Both the position numbers and the translations under genes were made by a program. From JBCBKZ01 sp039026975 (GTDB lineage Bacteria > Bacteroidota > Bacteroidia > J057): DNA of 26,318 nucleotides. Below the pieces are notes generated by a model. That model was not told the DNA's origin. It saw nothing but the letters and a program-made list of their open reading frames with translations, and ran no database searches. Location: NCBI GenBank assembly GCA_039026975.1, contig JBCCLI010000039.1:1-26318 (forward strand), in the 5' to 3' direction. Positions 1 through 7,242 of this stretch are shown piece by piece. How positions within the stretch are numbered: the first letter of the stretch is position 1; each line of letters begins with the position of its first letter.

Positions 1-185
1 AAACAATAATTACAATGTATTGTTGTTCATATACACATGCGAGATAGTTTTTACTTAGATAGCATTTCTATATAGCCGATAAGGTTAACATATCTAGGGA
101 CTCTATCCATTATCATTGGGGTGAATAAGAATAATTTATGGTACATGTCTGTTGATCAGCGGCTTTGGCTGCGAAGCGTACTTTT

Positions 186-195
186 AGCCTAGGCT
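186..195. promoter_or_regulatory. 10-base palindrome, possible operator
   Basis: AGCCTAGGCT is a perfect dyad. It is flanked by TTTT on the left and TAAAA on the right, which extends the symmetry apart from one central-flank mismatch. It sits about 45 bases upstream of the best -33 candidate (239-242), a position where an activator or light-responsive regulator could bind. That role is inferred from position only, and a 10-base palindrome can occur by chance. Confidence 0.25.
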
Positions 196-238
196 TAAAA
201 TTCGCTAGCTAACATGGCGTGTGAGGAATATGGCTGTT

Positions 239-270
239 TTTGCTACCTATTAGGGAAGAGTAAATCTTTG
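239..270 (+). promoter_or_regulatory. Candidate Bacteroidota promoter for the rhodopsin operon
   Basis: TTTG at 239-242 (within a TTTTTG run) is followed after 20 bases by AATCTTTG at 263-270. This matches the TTTG / TAnnTTTG consensus in 7 of 8 bases of the -7 box and has the usual spacing. Transcription would start near 275, leaving a leader of about 135 bases. The only mismatch is A for T in the first base of the -7 box. No other TTTG-ending octamer in the leader fits better. Confidence 0.4.
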
Positions 271-413
271 CCTGATTGTAGCCTTAACGATCAAATTTAG
301 AATTGTGAATCTTTATCAAAACCTTTTATGATGAAGGAAACCTACTATCGAAAAAGTTTATTAGAAAAAATTAATTCAAACATCCTTTTTTAGCACATTA
401 CAAACTAAGGTAT

Positions 414-1301
414 ATGGAGACTCAAAATGATGTTCTTCAGAATCCCGATTCCTTCATGCAGATCGGCGATTTTGTAGCTTCCACCTTTCTCATTTCAGCT
501 ATTTCTTTACTTGTCGTTTCTATTTTTTTGCTTGTCCAATTTAAAAGTGTGCCGCAGCGGTGGAAAATGGCCTATTTGATAGGCAGTATGATCCCCTTAA
601 TAGCTGCCCTGTTTACTGTTTTTCGGACTAATTACTGGATTACTACTATGACCAATCCTATAGAATTCAGGTTCTTTGATTGGTTTCTAACCGTCCCTCT
701 AATGTCTTTGGTATTCTACTATCTTCTAAAGCCTTTAGGAGTAAGTAGGTGGATGGTTGCACGTCTGTTAGTCCCTACTTTATGGATGCTGGGTTTTGGT
801 TACCTCGGAGAGGCCCTTTTTCCTGAACAGTCTGTGATGTGGGGAATTATGGGTGCTATAGGCTTCTCAGTGTTGATTGCCATTATCATAGGTGAGGGGT
901 TCCCTAAAATATTTAGAGAGGGCGTAGACCGCTATCACAGGATAGGCTATGTAGGCTTAGCTATTTTGCTACCTATAGGATGGAGCGCGTATCCTATTGG
1001 GTATATGACAGTCCCAGGAAACCTTCTGGAAGGCCAAATTAGTGTCAATACTATTGCCATCCTTTACAACCTGGCTGACATTTTCAATAAAGCCGGATTA
1101 GCTTTGGGAGTAGCATTCATTGCCTCTAGATCCAAGACAGAATATGATGCCCCAAAGGTAGCCCCTAAGCGCAGGCCGGAAGCCTTTTCGGATAAAAAGC
1201 CTTCCAGGGCGACTGACTACTTACACACGAAAAGTAGTAATGGATTTGGAGAAGAAAATATGTTTCAATGGAATAGGCAATTTGACAGAAGAGAAGAATG
1301 A
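414..1301 (+). CDS. Proteorhodopsin-like retinal protein with a D-T-V motif and a C-terminal tail
   Basis: This is a seven-helix microbial rhodopsin of the proteorhodopsin type, an inner-membrane retinal protein expected to move or sense protons in light. Visible marks are helix C with R86, D89 (counter-ion/proton acceptor) and T93; helix D GYLGEA (129-134); helix F W190, Y193, P194; and helix G D222 with the retinal-binding lysine K226 in LADIFNK. The cytoplasmic proton-donor position, 11 residues after D89, is V100 instead of Glu. M97 is at the spectral-tuning site, and Met or Leu there usually means green absorption. No histidine occurs between residues 50 and 85, so the helix-B His that pairs with the acceptor in many proteorhodopsins is missing. 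Residues about 240-295 form a charged tail beyond helix G. AAGG a few bases before the ATG is a weak ribosome site. The stop codon overlaps the next gene (ATGA). Family membership is secure; pump versus sensor is open. Confidence 0.93.
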   Translation: METQNDVLQNPDSFMQIGDFVASTFLISAISLLVVSIFLLVQFKSVPQRWKMAYLIGSMIPLIAALFTVFRTNYWITTMTNPIEFRFFDWFLTVPLMSLVFYYLLKPLGVSRWMVARLLVPTLWMLGFGYLGEALFPEQSVMWGIMGAIGFSVLIAIIIGEGFPKIFREGVDRYHRIGYVGLAILLPIGWSAYPIGYMTVPGNLLEGQISVNTIAILYNLADIFNKAGLALGVAFIASRSKTEYDAPKVAPKRRPEAFSDKKPSRATDYLHTKSSNGFGEENMFQWNRQFDRREE

Positions 1302-2920
1302 AAAAATTAATATTAGTCTGCTTTATTGGTCTACTACCTGTGGTTCATTCTTTACAAGCCCAAGATTCTCCCATAGACTTGGCTAAAGGCCTTAAAGCGT
1401 ATTACACATTTACTAACCAAAGCCTGAACAGCATGGTCCCTAGCCAGGGCGCCCAACTTAAAGGTGCACAATGGATGGCCAATAGGTTCGGAAGTGAAGT
1501 ATCTGCGTTTGACTTTAATGGAGTAGACCAAAACCTACTTATCCCTTATCATGATGGCCTGGACATAGATAAGCGGGATGGATATAGCATTAGTCTTTGG
1601 CTAAAACCCAGAGACAGTAATCAAGGGTGTATTCTCCTGAAAGAGGGAGACTATGGCCTGAAATGGAACGGAATGCGTGATCCACTAACAGTCTTCGATG
1701 GTCTGAATAATGGATTTCCTATGGCTAAGTTTGATGATTGGGAGTCCGCTAGATGGTATCATATTGCCCTTATCAAACAGGCAAGCACCTTATACCTCTA
1801 CATTGATGGAAGGTTAGACGCTAGCTGGCCCCTTCAAGGGCCAAAGAAATCCCTCGACAAAAATCTATACATTGGGAAGCACCCCTATTTTTGGGGAGCC
1901 TTCAAGGGAGGGATAGATGATATTGCACTGTATGATAGGCCGTTAAATAGCTATGAAGTGTCTGTGCTGAGTCAAATAGAAAATATCCCACTGGAATCTT
2001 TTGCTAATGAGCCCATAGAGAAAGCGGATCTAAATGATTTCCTGGGTACATGGGAAGGGGTAATTACCCAAGAGGGTAATAAAGAAATTCCTAACTATTC
2101 TTTTACCCTGCACTTCACTAAAATTGAAGATGGCATTCTTAAAGGGTATTCACGGATTGAAGTTCCTGAGAATGATGCATTCGGGGTAACTCGTATCCAG
2201 GGGATAGTCTCGGGAAATGCCCTGAGTTTCGAAGAGATTCAGATATATAGGCAGAAGAATTACAACGGCTATAAATGGTGCCAAAAGTATGGCCAAATTA
2301 TTCATGAATCTGAGAATGACAATGTGAAAGGGAAATGGTATGCAAACAACTGTCAAATGACGGGGGAGCTGTTACTGTTTAAAACCAAAAATAAATTCAA
2401 TTACTACGATAACCGCTTATCCAGACAAATCTCCTTAAGCGACCTGGAGAAAATGCTTGAAGGGAAGAAGCAAGGAAAAGTAGCCTCCACCTCTTCTACC
2501 AAGCCTATCCTAGCTGCTAATAAAGAGGTAGCAAAAGCACCTCCTGTTCAAACAGTTAGCCAAAAGGAAGATACTTACTTAAAAGTAGATCTGGACCCCA
2601 TAGAATTTTCCTTTAATAATTCTAATCTTACACCATCATCCATGAATTATTTGAAAGGAAAGTTAGTGCCCCTGCTGAAACAATATCCTAGTATCAAGCT
2701 GAAAATAGAAGGGTACACTGATGCAAGTGGAGATGATGACTATAATATGACCTTATCATATTTACGTGCAAAAACCATCTACCAATTCTTGGTCAGTCAA
2801 GGCGTAGGCGCATCCAGATTGAGCTACCAGGGATTTGGAGAAGCTAACCCATTGTCAAATAACACTACTATAACAGGAAGAAAACAAAATAGAAGAGTTG
2901 AATTCAAAGTAGATATTTAA
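1298..2920 (+). CDS. LamG / lipocalin-like / OmpA envelope protein
   Basis: A secreted envelope protein of 540 residues. Residues 1-21 are a signal peptide, with cleavage likely after LQA. Residues about 33-225 form a LamG (concanavalin-like) beta-sandwich. Residues about 247-363 form a beta-rich domain opening with GTWEG and holding a Cys pair (C328, C352), resembling a lipocalin-like module found in Bacteroidota OmpA proteins. A low-complexity linker (390-425) leads to an OmpA C-terminal domain (433-540). In that domain GYTD (D475) and LSYLRA (R490) match the peptidoglycan diaminopimelate-binding residues of the family, and NRRVEF is near the end. It is probably a periplasmic or outer-membrane protein that grips peptidoglycan and binds a sugar or protein through LamG. 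Its start overlaps the rhodopsin stop by four bases, so the two are very likely co-translated. A strong hairpin follows at 2958-2998. Confidence 0.9.
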   Translation: MKKLILVCFIGLLPVVHSLQAQDSPIDLAKGLKAYYTFTNQSLNSMVPSQGAQLKGAQWMANRFGSEVSAFDFNGVDQNLLIPYHDGLDIDKRDGYSISLWLKPRDSNQGCILLKEGDYGLKWNGMRDPLTVFDGLNNGFPMAKFDDWESARWYHIALIKQASTLYLYIDGRLDASWPLQGPKKSLDKNLYIGKHPYFWGAFKGGIDDIALYDRPLNSYEVSVLSQIENIPLESFANEPIEKADLNDFLGTWEGVITQEGNKEIPNYSFTLHFTKIEDGILKGYSRIEVPENDAFGVTRIQGIVSGNALSFEEIQIYRQKNYNGYKWCQKYGQIIHESENDNVKGKWYANNCQMTGELLLFKTKNKFNYYDNRLSRQISLSDLEKMLEGKKQGKVASTSSTKPILAANKEVAKAPPVQTVSQKEDTYLKVDLDPIEFSFNNSNLTPSSMNYLKGKLVPLLKQYPSIKLKIEGYTDASGDDDYNMTLSYLRAKTIYQFLVSQGVGASRLSYQGFGEANPLSNNTTITGRKQNRRVEFKVDI

Positions 2921-2957
2921 TCTGTCAACCTAGTAAGGGCTATTACATCAAGTCGAT

Positions 2958-2998
2958 GCGAGGACTCCTATTTATTTCATATGAAATAGGGTCCTCGC
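2958..2998 (+). terminator. Rho-independent-like terminator of the rhodopsin operon
   Basis: GCGAGGAC at 2958-2965 pairs with GTCCTCGC at 2991-2998. After a one-base bulge, CCTATTT (2967-2973) pairs with AAATAGG (2984-2990), leaving a 10-base loop. TTCATTTTG follows as a modest T-rich tail. The hairpin lies 38 bases past the OmpA stop, which supports the rhodopsin-OmpA pair as a complete transcription unit. Confidence 0.8.
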
Positions 2999-3074
2999 TT
3001 CATTTTGATACTGGGCTAGCTCAATCCTTAAAGGTACTATGACCGTAGCGTGAGAATCATACGTAAGTATACAA

Positions 3075-3641
3075 ATGATTCCGTCCTACTTAGAAAGTCT
3101 CCATAAACAGTTTGCCTTCTACAAGATGCTAGGCGATAAAACCTTTATCCAATTAAAGGAGAAAGACCTTTTCTGGCAAATTAATGAGCAGAGTAACTCC
3201 ATAGCTATGATAGTTAACCACCTGTGGGGAAATATGATGTCCCGGTGGACAGATTTTCTAACCACTGATGGCGAAAAAATATGGAGGCATAGGGATGAAG
3301 AGTTTGAGGATGTGATCCACACCCGTAAAAATCTCCTTAAGAAATGGGAAGAAGGATGGGATTGCTTATTCTCTGCTATAGCTGCTGTGAATGAGGAAAA
3401 TACTGATACTGTTATTTATATCCGAAATATGGGACATACTATCCCCGAAGCCTTCAACCGGCAGCTAGGTCATTATGCCTATCATACTGGACAGATAGTT
3501 TATATAGGGAAAATGATTAAAGGCCAAGCATGGAAGAGTTTATCTATTCCCAAAGGAGAATCCAAAGCATACAATTCTCACAAATTTACCCAGGAAAAGC
3601 GGAAGGCCCATTACACGGAAGAGTTTCTGGATCAGGAATGA
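3075..3641 (+). CDS. DinB-like DUF1572 family protein
   Basis: A 188-residue protein resembling the DUF1572 branch of the DinB/YfiT four-helix-bundle metalloproteins. Visible features are the early motif IVNHLWGNM with H49 and the late motif LGHYAYHTGQI with H133 and H137, giving the usual three-histidine metal site. Length fits the family, where members run about 150-190 residues. Some DinB-superfamily proteins are thiol-dependent transferases; the reaction of this branch is not known. It is cytoplasmic, with no signal peptide. The gene stands alone between two hairpins and converges with the acetyltransferase gene. The ATG at 3075 lacks a clear Shine-Dalgarno sequence, as is common in Bacteroidota. 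Confidence 0.85.
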   Translation: MIPSYLESLHKQFAFYKMLGDKTFIQLKEKDLFWQINEQSNSIAMIVNHLWGNMMSRWTDFLTTDGEKIWRHRDEEFEDVIHTRKNLLKKWEEGWDCLFSAIAAVNEENTDTVIYIRNMGHTIPEAFNRQLGHYAYHTGQIVYIGKMIKGQAWKSLSIPKGESKAYNSHKFTQEKRKAHYTEEFLDQE

Positions 3642-3683
3642 TGACCGTAGTGGTGAATTCATTCACCAGAAAGTCCTAAGTAA

Positions 3684-3703
3684 GGGCAAAACATTTTTTG
3701 CCC
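3684..3703. terminator. Bidirectional hairpin terminator between convergent genes
   Basis: GGGCAAAA (3684-3691) pairs perfectly with TTTTGCCC (3696-3703) around a CATT loop. Outer CTAAG (3676-3680) and CTTAG (3707-3711) can extend the stem through small internal loops. The run of A on one side and T on the other suits termination in both directions. It lies between the ends of the DUF1572 gene (+) and the acetyltransferase-like gene (-). A smaller dyad, GGTGAA-TTCA-TTCACC, sits at 3652-3667. Confidence 0.75.
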
Positions 3704-3708
3704 AATCC

Positions 3709-4347
3709 TTAGCCAAATACCTCCTCGGGTCTATTCATATCTGTCTGGAGAAGCCTAAAATATTCTCCTGTATGCCAGCCGTCTACCAAGGCATGATGCG
3801 CCTGTACACTAAAGGGAAGCAGGATTTGTCCATCAGATTTCAGGTACTTCCCCCAGGTAAGACGGGGTACAGAGTCTACTTCTGTTATATGTACAGGGTG
3901 TACAAAGCTGGTAAAATGTATCCATGGGATGCTGGAAATAAATAAGTAATCATCCCTGTGTGGATTATCCTCCAAAGAAGCTTCCTGTTTGACGGCAGCT
4001 TCAGATTCAGCAGTGTTTTGAAAAAACTGCTTAGGGTCCGGATGGTACCATGTGTCTGTAAAGGTAAAGACATTCTCCTCTGTCATAGAAGTATAAGAAG
4101 GATGTACGCTATCATGCTCTATAACCTTTTTTCCCCTAACCCGTTGGCGGAATTCCGGAATAGCATTGGCCGTCCTGGAAGCTATATAAAGAATAGCTTT
4201 AAAGATAGATAGCTCAGTTTGTTTACAGTAATCGTAAAGCAGCCTGATATCTACATTAGCGCAAATATTAAAGTGGGGATAGTCCAAGGCATTGAAGAAG
4301 CCAAAGTGCTTTTGTCGCTTCCACGTGGAAATATCAATTTCTTTCAT
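3709..4347 (-). CDS. Chloramphenicol acetyltransferase-like protein, Ser148 position replaced
   Basis: A 212-residue protein of the CAT (type A) fold family: trimeric cytoplasmic acetyl-CoA-dependent O-acetyltransferases. The catalytic signature QAHHALVDGWH is present, with H185 as the general base and D189 at the structural aspartate position. Length and the C-terminal placement of the His motif match CAT. The usual PWxSFTSF motif reads PWIHFTSF, so H144 replaces the serine (S148 of CAT III) that stabilises the tetrahedral intermediate. This argues against assuming chloramphenicol resistance; many Bacteroidota carry chromosomal CAT-like proteins of unknown substrate. The gene stands alone, convergent with the DUF1572 gene and divergent from porQ, with no mobile element nearby. 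Fold is confident, substrate unknown. Confidence 0.85.
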   Translation of the reverse strand: MKEIDISTWKRQKHFGFFNALDYPHFNICANVDIRLLYDYCKQTELSIFKAILYIASRTANAIPEFRQRVRGKKVIEHDSVHPSYTSMTEENVFTFTDTWYHPDPKQFFQNTAESEAAVKQEASLEDNPHRDDYLFISSIPWIHFTSFVHPVHITEVDSVPRLTWGKYLKSDGQILLPFSVQAHHALVDGWHTGEYFRLLQTDMNRPEEVFG

Positions 4348-4426
4348 CCGCTACATCTACATTTATGAGAATAGTCTCCTAAAAGTAAGATATTTTCTCG
4401 GCTATGTAGCGAGAACAATCTTTCTC

Positions 4427-4434
4427 TATATTTG
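4427..4434 (+). promoter_or_regulatory. TAnnTTTG box just before the porQ start
   Basis: TATATTTG matches the Bacteroidota -7 box in every specified base, but ends only three bases before the ATG at 4438. Transcription from it would begin at or near the start codon, giving a leaderless or nearly leaderless message. No good -33 TTTG stands at the usual distance. The box may therefore be a true promoter used in an unusual way or a chance match. Confidence 0.35.
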
Positions 4435-4437
4435 CAT

Positions 4438-5433
4438 ATGCGCGTCACCCTTTTCTGCCTCTTCAACCTTTTATGCATAGGGCTTTCTGCCCAGTTATTC
4501 CCTGAGTTAGGGGCCCAGCGAGCAGGTATATCTGCTTTGACCTTTTTGAAAATAGAAGTTAGCCCCAGAGCGGCAGCACTGGGTAGTGCCAATATCTGCC
4601 TGACAGGGGATGCCTATGCTACCTACACCAATCCCGCTACTGCTGCAGAAGTAGAAACCTTCACTGCGGCTATTTCTAATACCTTTTGGGTGGCAGATAT
4701 GAACTACTCTTTTGCTTCTGCCATTATGCCTAGCAGAATAGGGAATTTTGGAGTATCCGTGAGTGCCTTGAATTCTGGACCTATGGATGTGCGGACTACT
4801 TTTCAACCCTTTGGGACAGGAGAAAAGATATATGCTAACTATTACACAGCCGCTTTTACTTATTCTCAACAACTCACCCAACAATTCAGCTATGGCCTAA
4901 CTGCCAAATACGTACACGAACAGCTGGCAGAATTCAGCGCTGGAACAGCTATGTTTGACCTGGCATTTTTATACCAGACTGATATCAAGGAACTGAGATT
5001 TGCCGTCATGGTACAGAGTTTTGGGCTCAACTCTGAGTTATCAGGAGATCTGGACAGAAATACGGGCTTTAATGACCTGGGATTTACCCTGGATGACTAC
5101 CCTGCTCCCACTATTTTCAAACTGGGTATTTCATTTGTTCCCTACCGATCTGAAGAAAAGAACCAGTCCTTGACAGCTATGCTACAGCTGAATCATCCTA
5201 ATGATAATGCGGAGAATCTGCGCTTAGGACTGGAGTATAACTATAGAGACTTACTAATGCTCAGAGCTGGGTATAAAATTAACGTGCAGGACCAGCCCAA
5301 TCCTACCGCAGGGCTAGGGGTGAGAATGCGTGTAGGAAGACATCCCTTAATTATGGACTATGGGTTTGATCCTTTGCAGTTTATAGGGGTAATCCACAGA
5401 GTGGGACTAAGCTTTAGCATACATAAATCTTAG
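4438..5433 (+). CDS. porQ: PorV/PorQ family outer-membrane protein, PorQ-like (type IX secretion)
   Basis: A 331-residue outer-membrane beta-barrel of the PorV/PorQ family. PorQ works with PorU, PorV and PorZ in the T9SS attachment complex that processes cargo sorting domains. Visible marks are a signal peptide (MRVTLF... ending LSA|Q), the family N-terminus with TFLKIEVSPRAAALGSA and YTNPA, alternating amphipathic strands, SAGTAMFDLAFLY in mid-barrel, and a C-terminal strand ending in aromatic/hydrophobic residues. The ATG at 4438 is preferred: a longer reading would need TTG at 4432 and would add only Met-His before the signal peptide. Two following genes (5436 and 6046) are packed closely and probably co-transcribed. 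PorQ is favoured over PorV by its length and the AALG/YTNPA pattern, but the two are hard to separate by eye. Confidence 0.8.
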   Translation: MRVTLFCLFNLLCIGLSAQLFPELGAQRAGISALTFLKIEVSPRAAALGSANICLTGDAYATYTNPATAAEVETFTAAISNTFWVADMNYSFASAIMPSRIGNFGVSVSALNSGPMDVRTTFQPFGTGEKIYANYYTAAFTYSQQLTQQFSYGLTAKYVHEQLAEFSAGTAMFDLAFLYQTDIKELRFAVMVQSFGLNSELSGDLDRNTGFNDLGFTLDDYPAPTIFKLGISFVPYRSEEKNQSLTAMLQLNHPNDNAENLRLGLEYNYRDLLMLRAGYKINVQDQPNPTAGLGVRMRVGRHPLIMDYGFDPLQFIGVIHRVGLSFSIHKS

Positions 5434-5435
5434 CT

Positions 5436-6041
5436 ATGGATAGTAAGTTGATGCAGTTATTCCGTCCTGAAAAAAGAAGAGTATGGGAAATTCTTAGTGA
5501 GCAGCTAGGCGGCAAGCTAATTCTTTCTAAAGGCTTCAAAAATAAGGATGCCGTAATAGCTTCCCATAATAATTGGACAATTGTGTTGGATACCTATAAA
5601 AGTGGTAAGAAAGCGACCAGAACCCGAATTAGAGCCAATTATGTAAATCGGGATAGCTTTTATTTTAGAATTTTCAGAAGGAATGCTGCCAGTGGTATCA
5701 AAAAAATAGCAGGTATGCAGGATGTAGTCATTGGCTATCCAGCATTTGATCATGACTTTATCATTCAAGGTAATGATGAACGAAAGTTGAGAAGCTTATT
5801 TACTCCGGACAGAATCAGGCTACTCATTTCCTGGCAACCTGAGATCACCCTGGAAAATGTAGTGGATGATAGTTGGGTAACAGCCCCTTTTAGAGAAGGA
5901 AATAGCATGCTATACTTTGAAGTAGTGGGATTAATCACAGATTTAGATAGACTACATGACCTGTATGAACTGTTTGCAGAAATCCTAAACCAACTATGCC
6001 ACATCGGCTCTGCCTATGAAGACGATCCCTTATTATTATGA
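5436..6041 (+). CDS. Conserved hypothetical protein, DUF3137-like features
   Basis: A 201-residue protein, apparently soluble, without a signal peptide or membrane segment. It carries a stretch (FDHDFIIQGNDERKLRSLFT, about 103-122) that recalls the DUF3137-type pattern in which a protein property is followed by FxxxFxVxGxDE and then a local-maximum/threshold segment. I do not recognise a characterised family. It starts two bases after the porQ stop, so it is almost certainly co-transcribed with porQ, and its stop is four bases before the lipoprotein start. The context points to an envelope-linked cytoplasmic role, which is inference only. Confidence 0.7.
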   Translation: MDSKLMQLFRPEKRRVWEILSEQLGGKLILSKGFKNKDAVIASHNNWTIVLDTYKSGKKATRTRIRANYVNRDSFYFRIFRRNAASGIKKIAGMQDVVIGYPAFDHDFIIQGNDERKLRSLFTPDRIRLLISWQPEITLENVVDDSWVTAPFREGNSMLYFEVVGLITDLDRLHDLYELFAEILNQLCHIGSAYEDDPLLL

Positions 6042-6045
6042 TTTC

Positions 6046-7242
6046 ATGAGAATTTCATATTCATACATTCTGGTATTAGGTACAGCCTTCTCTCTGCTGG
6101 CTTGTAATGGATTTCTGGGAGAGGAGACTCCTACGGACTTTCTGGATGTACCCATAGCTAATAGCCGAGAGGTAGCTTATGTCCCTATTCAGCCAGTTGT
6201 CAGTGGATTCTCCAGACCCGTAGATATTATTGCAGGATGGGATGGCCTGCTATACGTAGCTGATGCAGGTACAGAAGAGATTATTGCCCTGGATCAAGCT
6301 GGAAACGAGCTAGGCAGATTTTCAGTGCCAGGGCTGGTGGCCATCACCCAGGACAGGAGGCTAGATATTATAGCGCTGGGAAGAATGGATACCACCATTA
6401 ATAATAGCCCCTTAAATCTGGCAACTATTTATCGCTTAGATCTCAATAAAACAGGAGATTACGGACTGAATAATGCCCGTATTACTAATAAAGTTGTACA
6501 TCCTTTTTATGTTAAGTCTGGTACACCTAACCAGCGGGATGTAGAAGTCAGCTTTACAGGGATCACCATCCTGGGAAATAACCAATACTACGTAGCAAGA
6601 AATGGGAATGCCAATTCTTCCAATCAATTTGGAGGACCGGATGATGCTATTCTCAGATTTCAGGAAGATGATGGCTTTATTTCTCCCATCTCCGTGAAGA
6701 ATACATTAGGGATTACGAACAGCTTTTTCAGAAAACCTCAAGGGATTAGTAGCAAGGCGGTTCCCCCGCAGACCTTGTCAGTAAATTCCACCGGTGACTT
6801 TCTGTTTACCTCTTTAGACCCTAATAATCTACTGAAAGTCCAGCTTATCCAACGGATAGAAACTGATGGAGGAGCAGAGTTTGTAGTTCAAAACCTCATT
6901 TCAGGAGATACCAGCCGGGCTGATGGCTTTTTATATGAACCAGGTAGATTTACCCAACCTGTAGATGTGGCCATAGCAGGGGATGGAACGGGCTACCTGT
7001 TTGTAGTGGATTCAGAGACAGATTCTCTTTATCAATTCAACGGCCTGGGGCTAGAAGGCGTGAATCCGCCACCTGGCTCCCGCAGTAGCAGAAACGTACT
7101 GGTTTCTTTTGGAGGAACAGGAGATGGTCTATCTCAGTTCCGCGAGCCGGGAGGAGTAGCTTACCTGGACAGAATCGTGTATGTCGCGGATACTGGAAAT
7201 GGTAGAGTCCTACGTTTTAAGCTTACTACCGACTTCGATTAG
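6046..7242 (+). CDS. NHL-type beta-propeller lipoprotein
   Basis: A 398-residue predicted lipoprotein. With the ATG at 6046 the N-terminus is a short signal ending in the lipobox LLAC (C20). An upstream in-frame ATG at 6016 would overlap the previous gene by 26 bases and add ten residues before the signal, so 6046 is chosen. The mature part contains NHL-like blades: GFSRPVDIIAGWDGLLYVADAG near residues 54-75, QPVDVAIAGDGTGYLFVVD near 310, and FREPGGVAYLDRIVYVADTGNGRV near the C-terminus, consistent with a six-bladed propeller. Such domains usually bind proteins, peptides or glycans and have no common reaction. It ends the porQ unit and overlaps the tex stop codon by four bases tail to tail. 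Confidence 0.8.
   Translation: MRISYSYILVLGTAFSLLACNGFLGEETPTDFLDVPIANSREVAYVPIQPVVSGFSRPVDIIAGWDGLLYVADAGTEEIIALDQAGNELGRFSVPGLVAITQDRRLDIIALGRMDTTINNSPLNLATIYRLDLNKTGDYGLNNARITNKVVHPFYVKSGTPNQRDVEVSFTGITILGNNQYYVARNGNANSSNQFGGPDDAILRFQEDDGFISPISVKNTLGITNSFFRKPQGISSKAVPPQTLSVNSTGDFLFTSLDPNNLLKVQLIQRIETDGGAEFVVQNLISGDTSRADGFLYEPGRFTQPVDVAIAGDGTGYLFVVDSETDSLYQFNGLGLEGVNPPPGSRSSRNVLVSFGGTGDGLSQFREPGGVAYLDRIVYVADTGNGRVLRFKLTTDFD

Larger units (their letters stand above)
1..413. other. Non-coding leader upstream of the rhodopsin gene
   Basis: No convincing gene or RNA gene is visible in these 413 bases. The stretch is AT-rich and holds a perfect 10-base palindrome (AGCCTAGGCT, 186-195) flanked by near-complementary T and A runs, followed by a possible Bacteroidota-type promoter (239-270). 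If that promoter is used, the rhodopsin mRNA would have an untranslated leader of roughly 135 bases. The upstream neighbour lies outside the window, so part of this stretch may belong to its 3' end. Confidence 0.6.

Noticed and set aside
3039..3650. 10-base direct repeat ATGACCGTAG on both sides of the DUF1572 gene (3039-3048 and 3641-3650)
   Set aside because: It could mark an insertion, but a single 10-base repeat in 26 kb is expected by chance and the gene shows no mobile-element features.
3709..4347. Acquired chloramphenicol resistance gene
   Set aside because: No transposase, integrase or resistance-type neighbours are present, and the Ser148 position is changed. A chromosomal CAT-like enzyme is more likely.
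4432..4437. TTG start for porQ
   Set aside because: It would add only Met-His and would sit inside the TATATTTG box. The ATG at 4438 starts a clean signal peptide.
6016..6045. Upstream ATG for the lipoprotein gene
   Set aside because: It overlaps the preceding gene by 26 bases and moves the lipobox farther from the N-terminus; the ATG at 6046 fits a normal lipoprotein signal.
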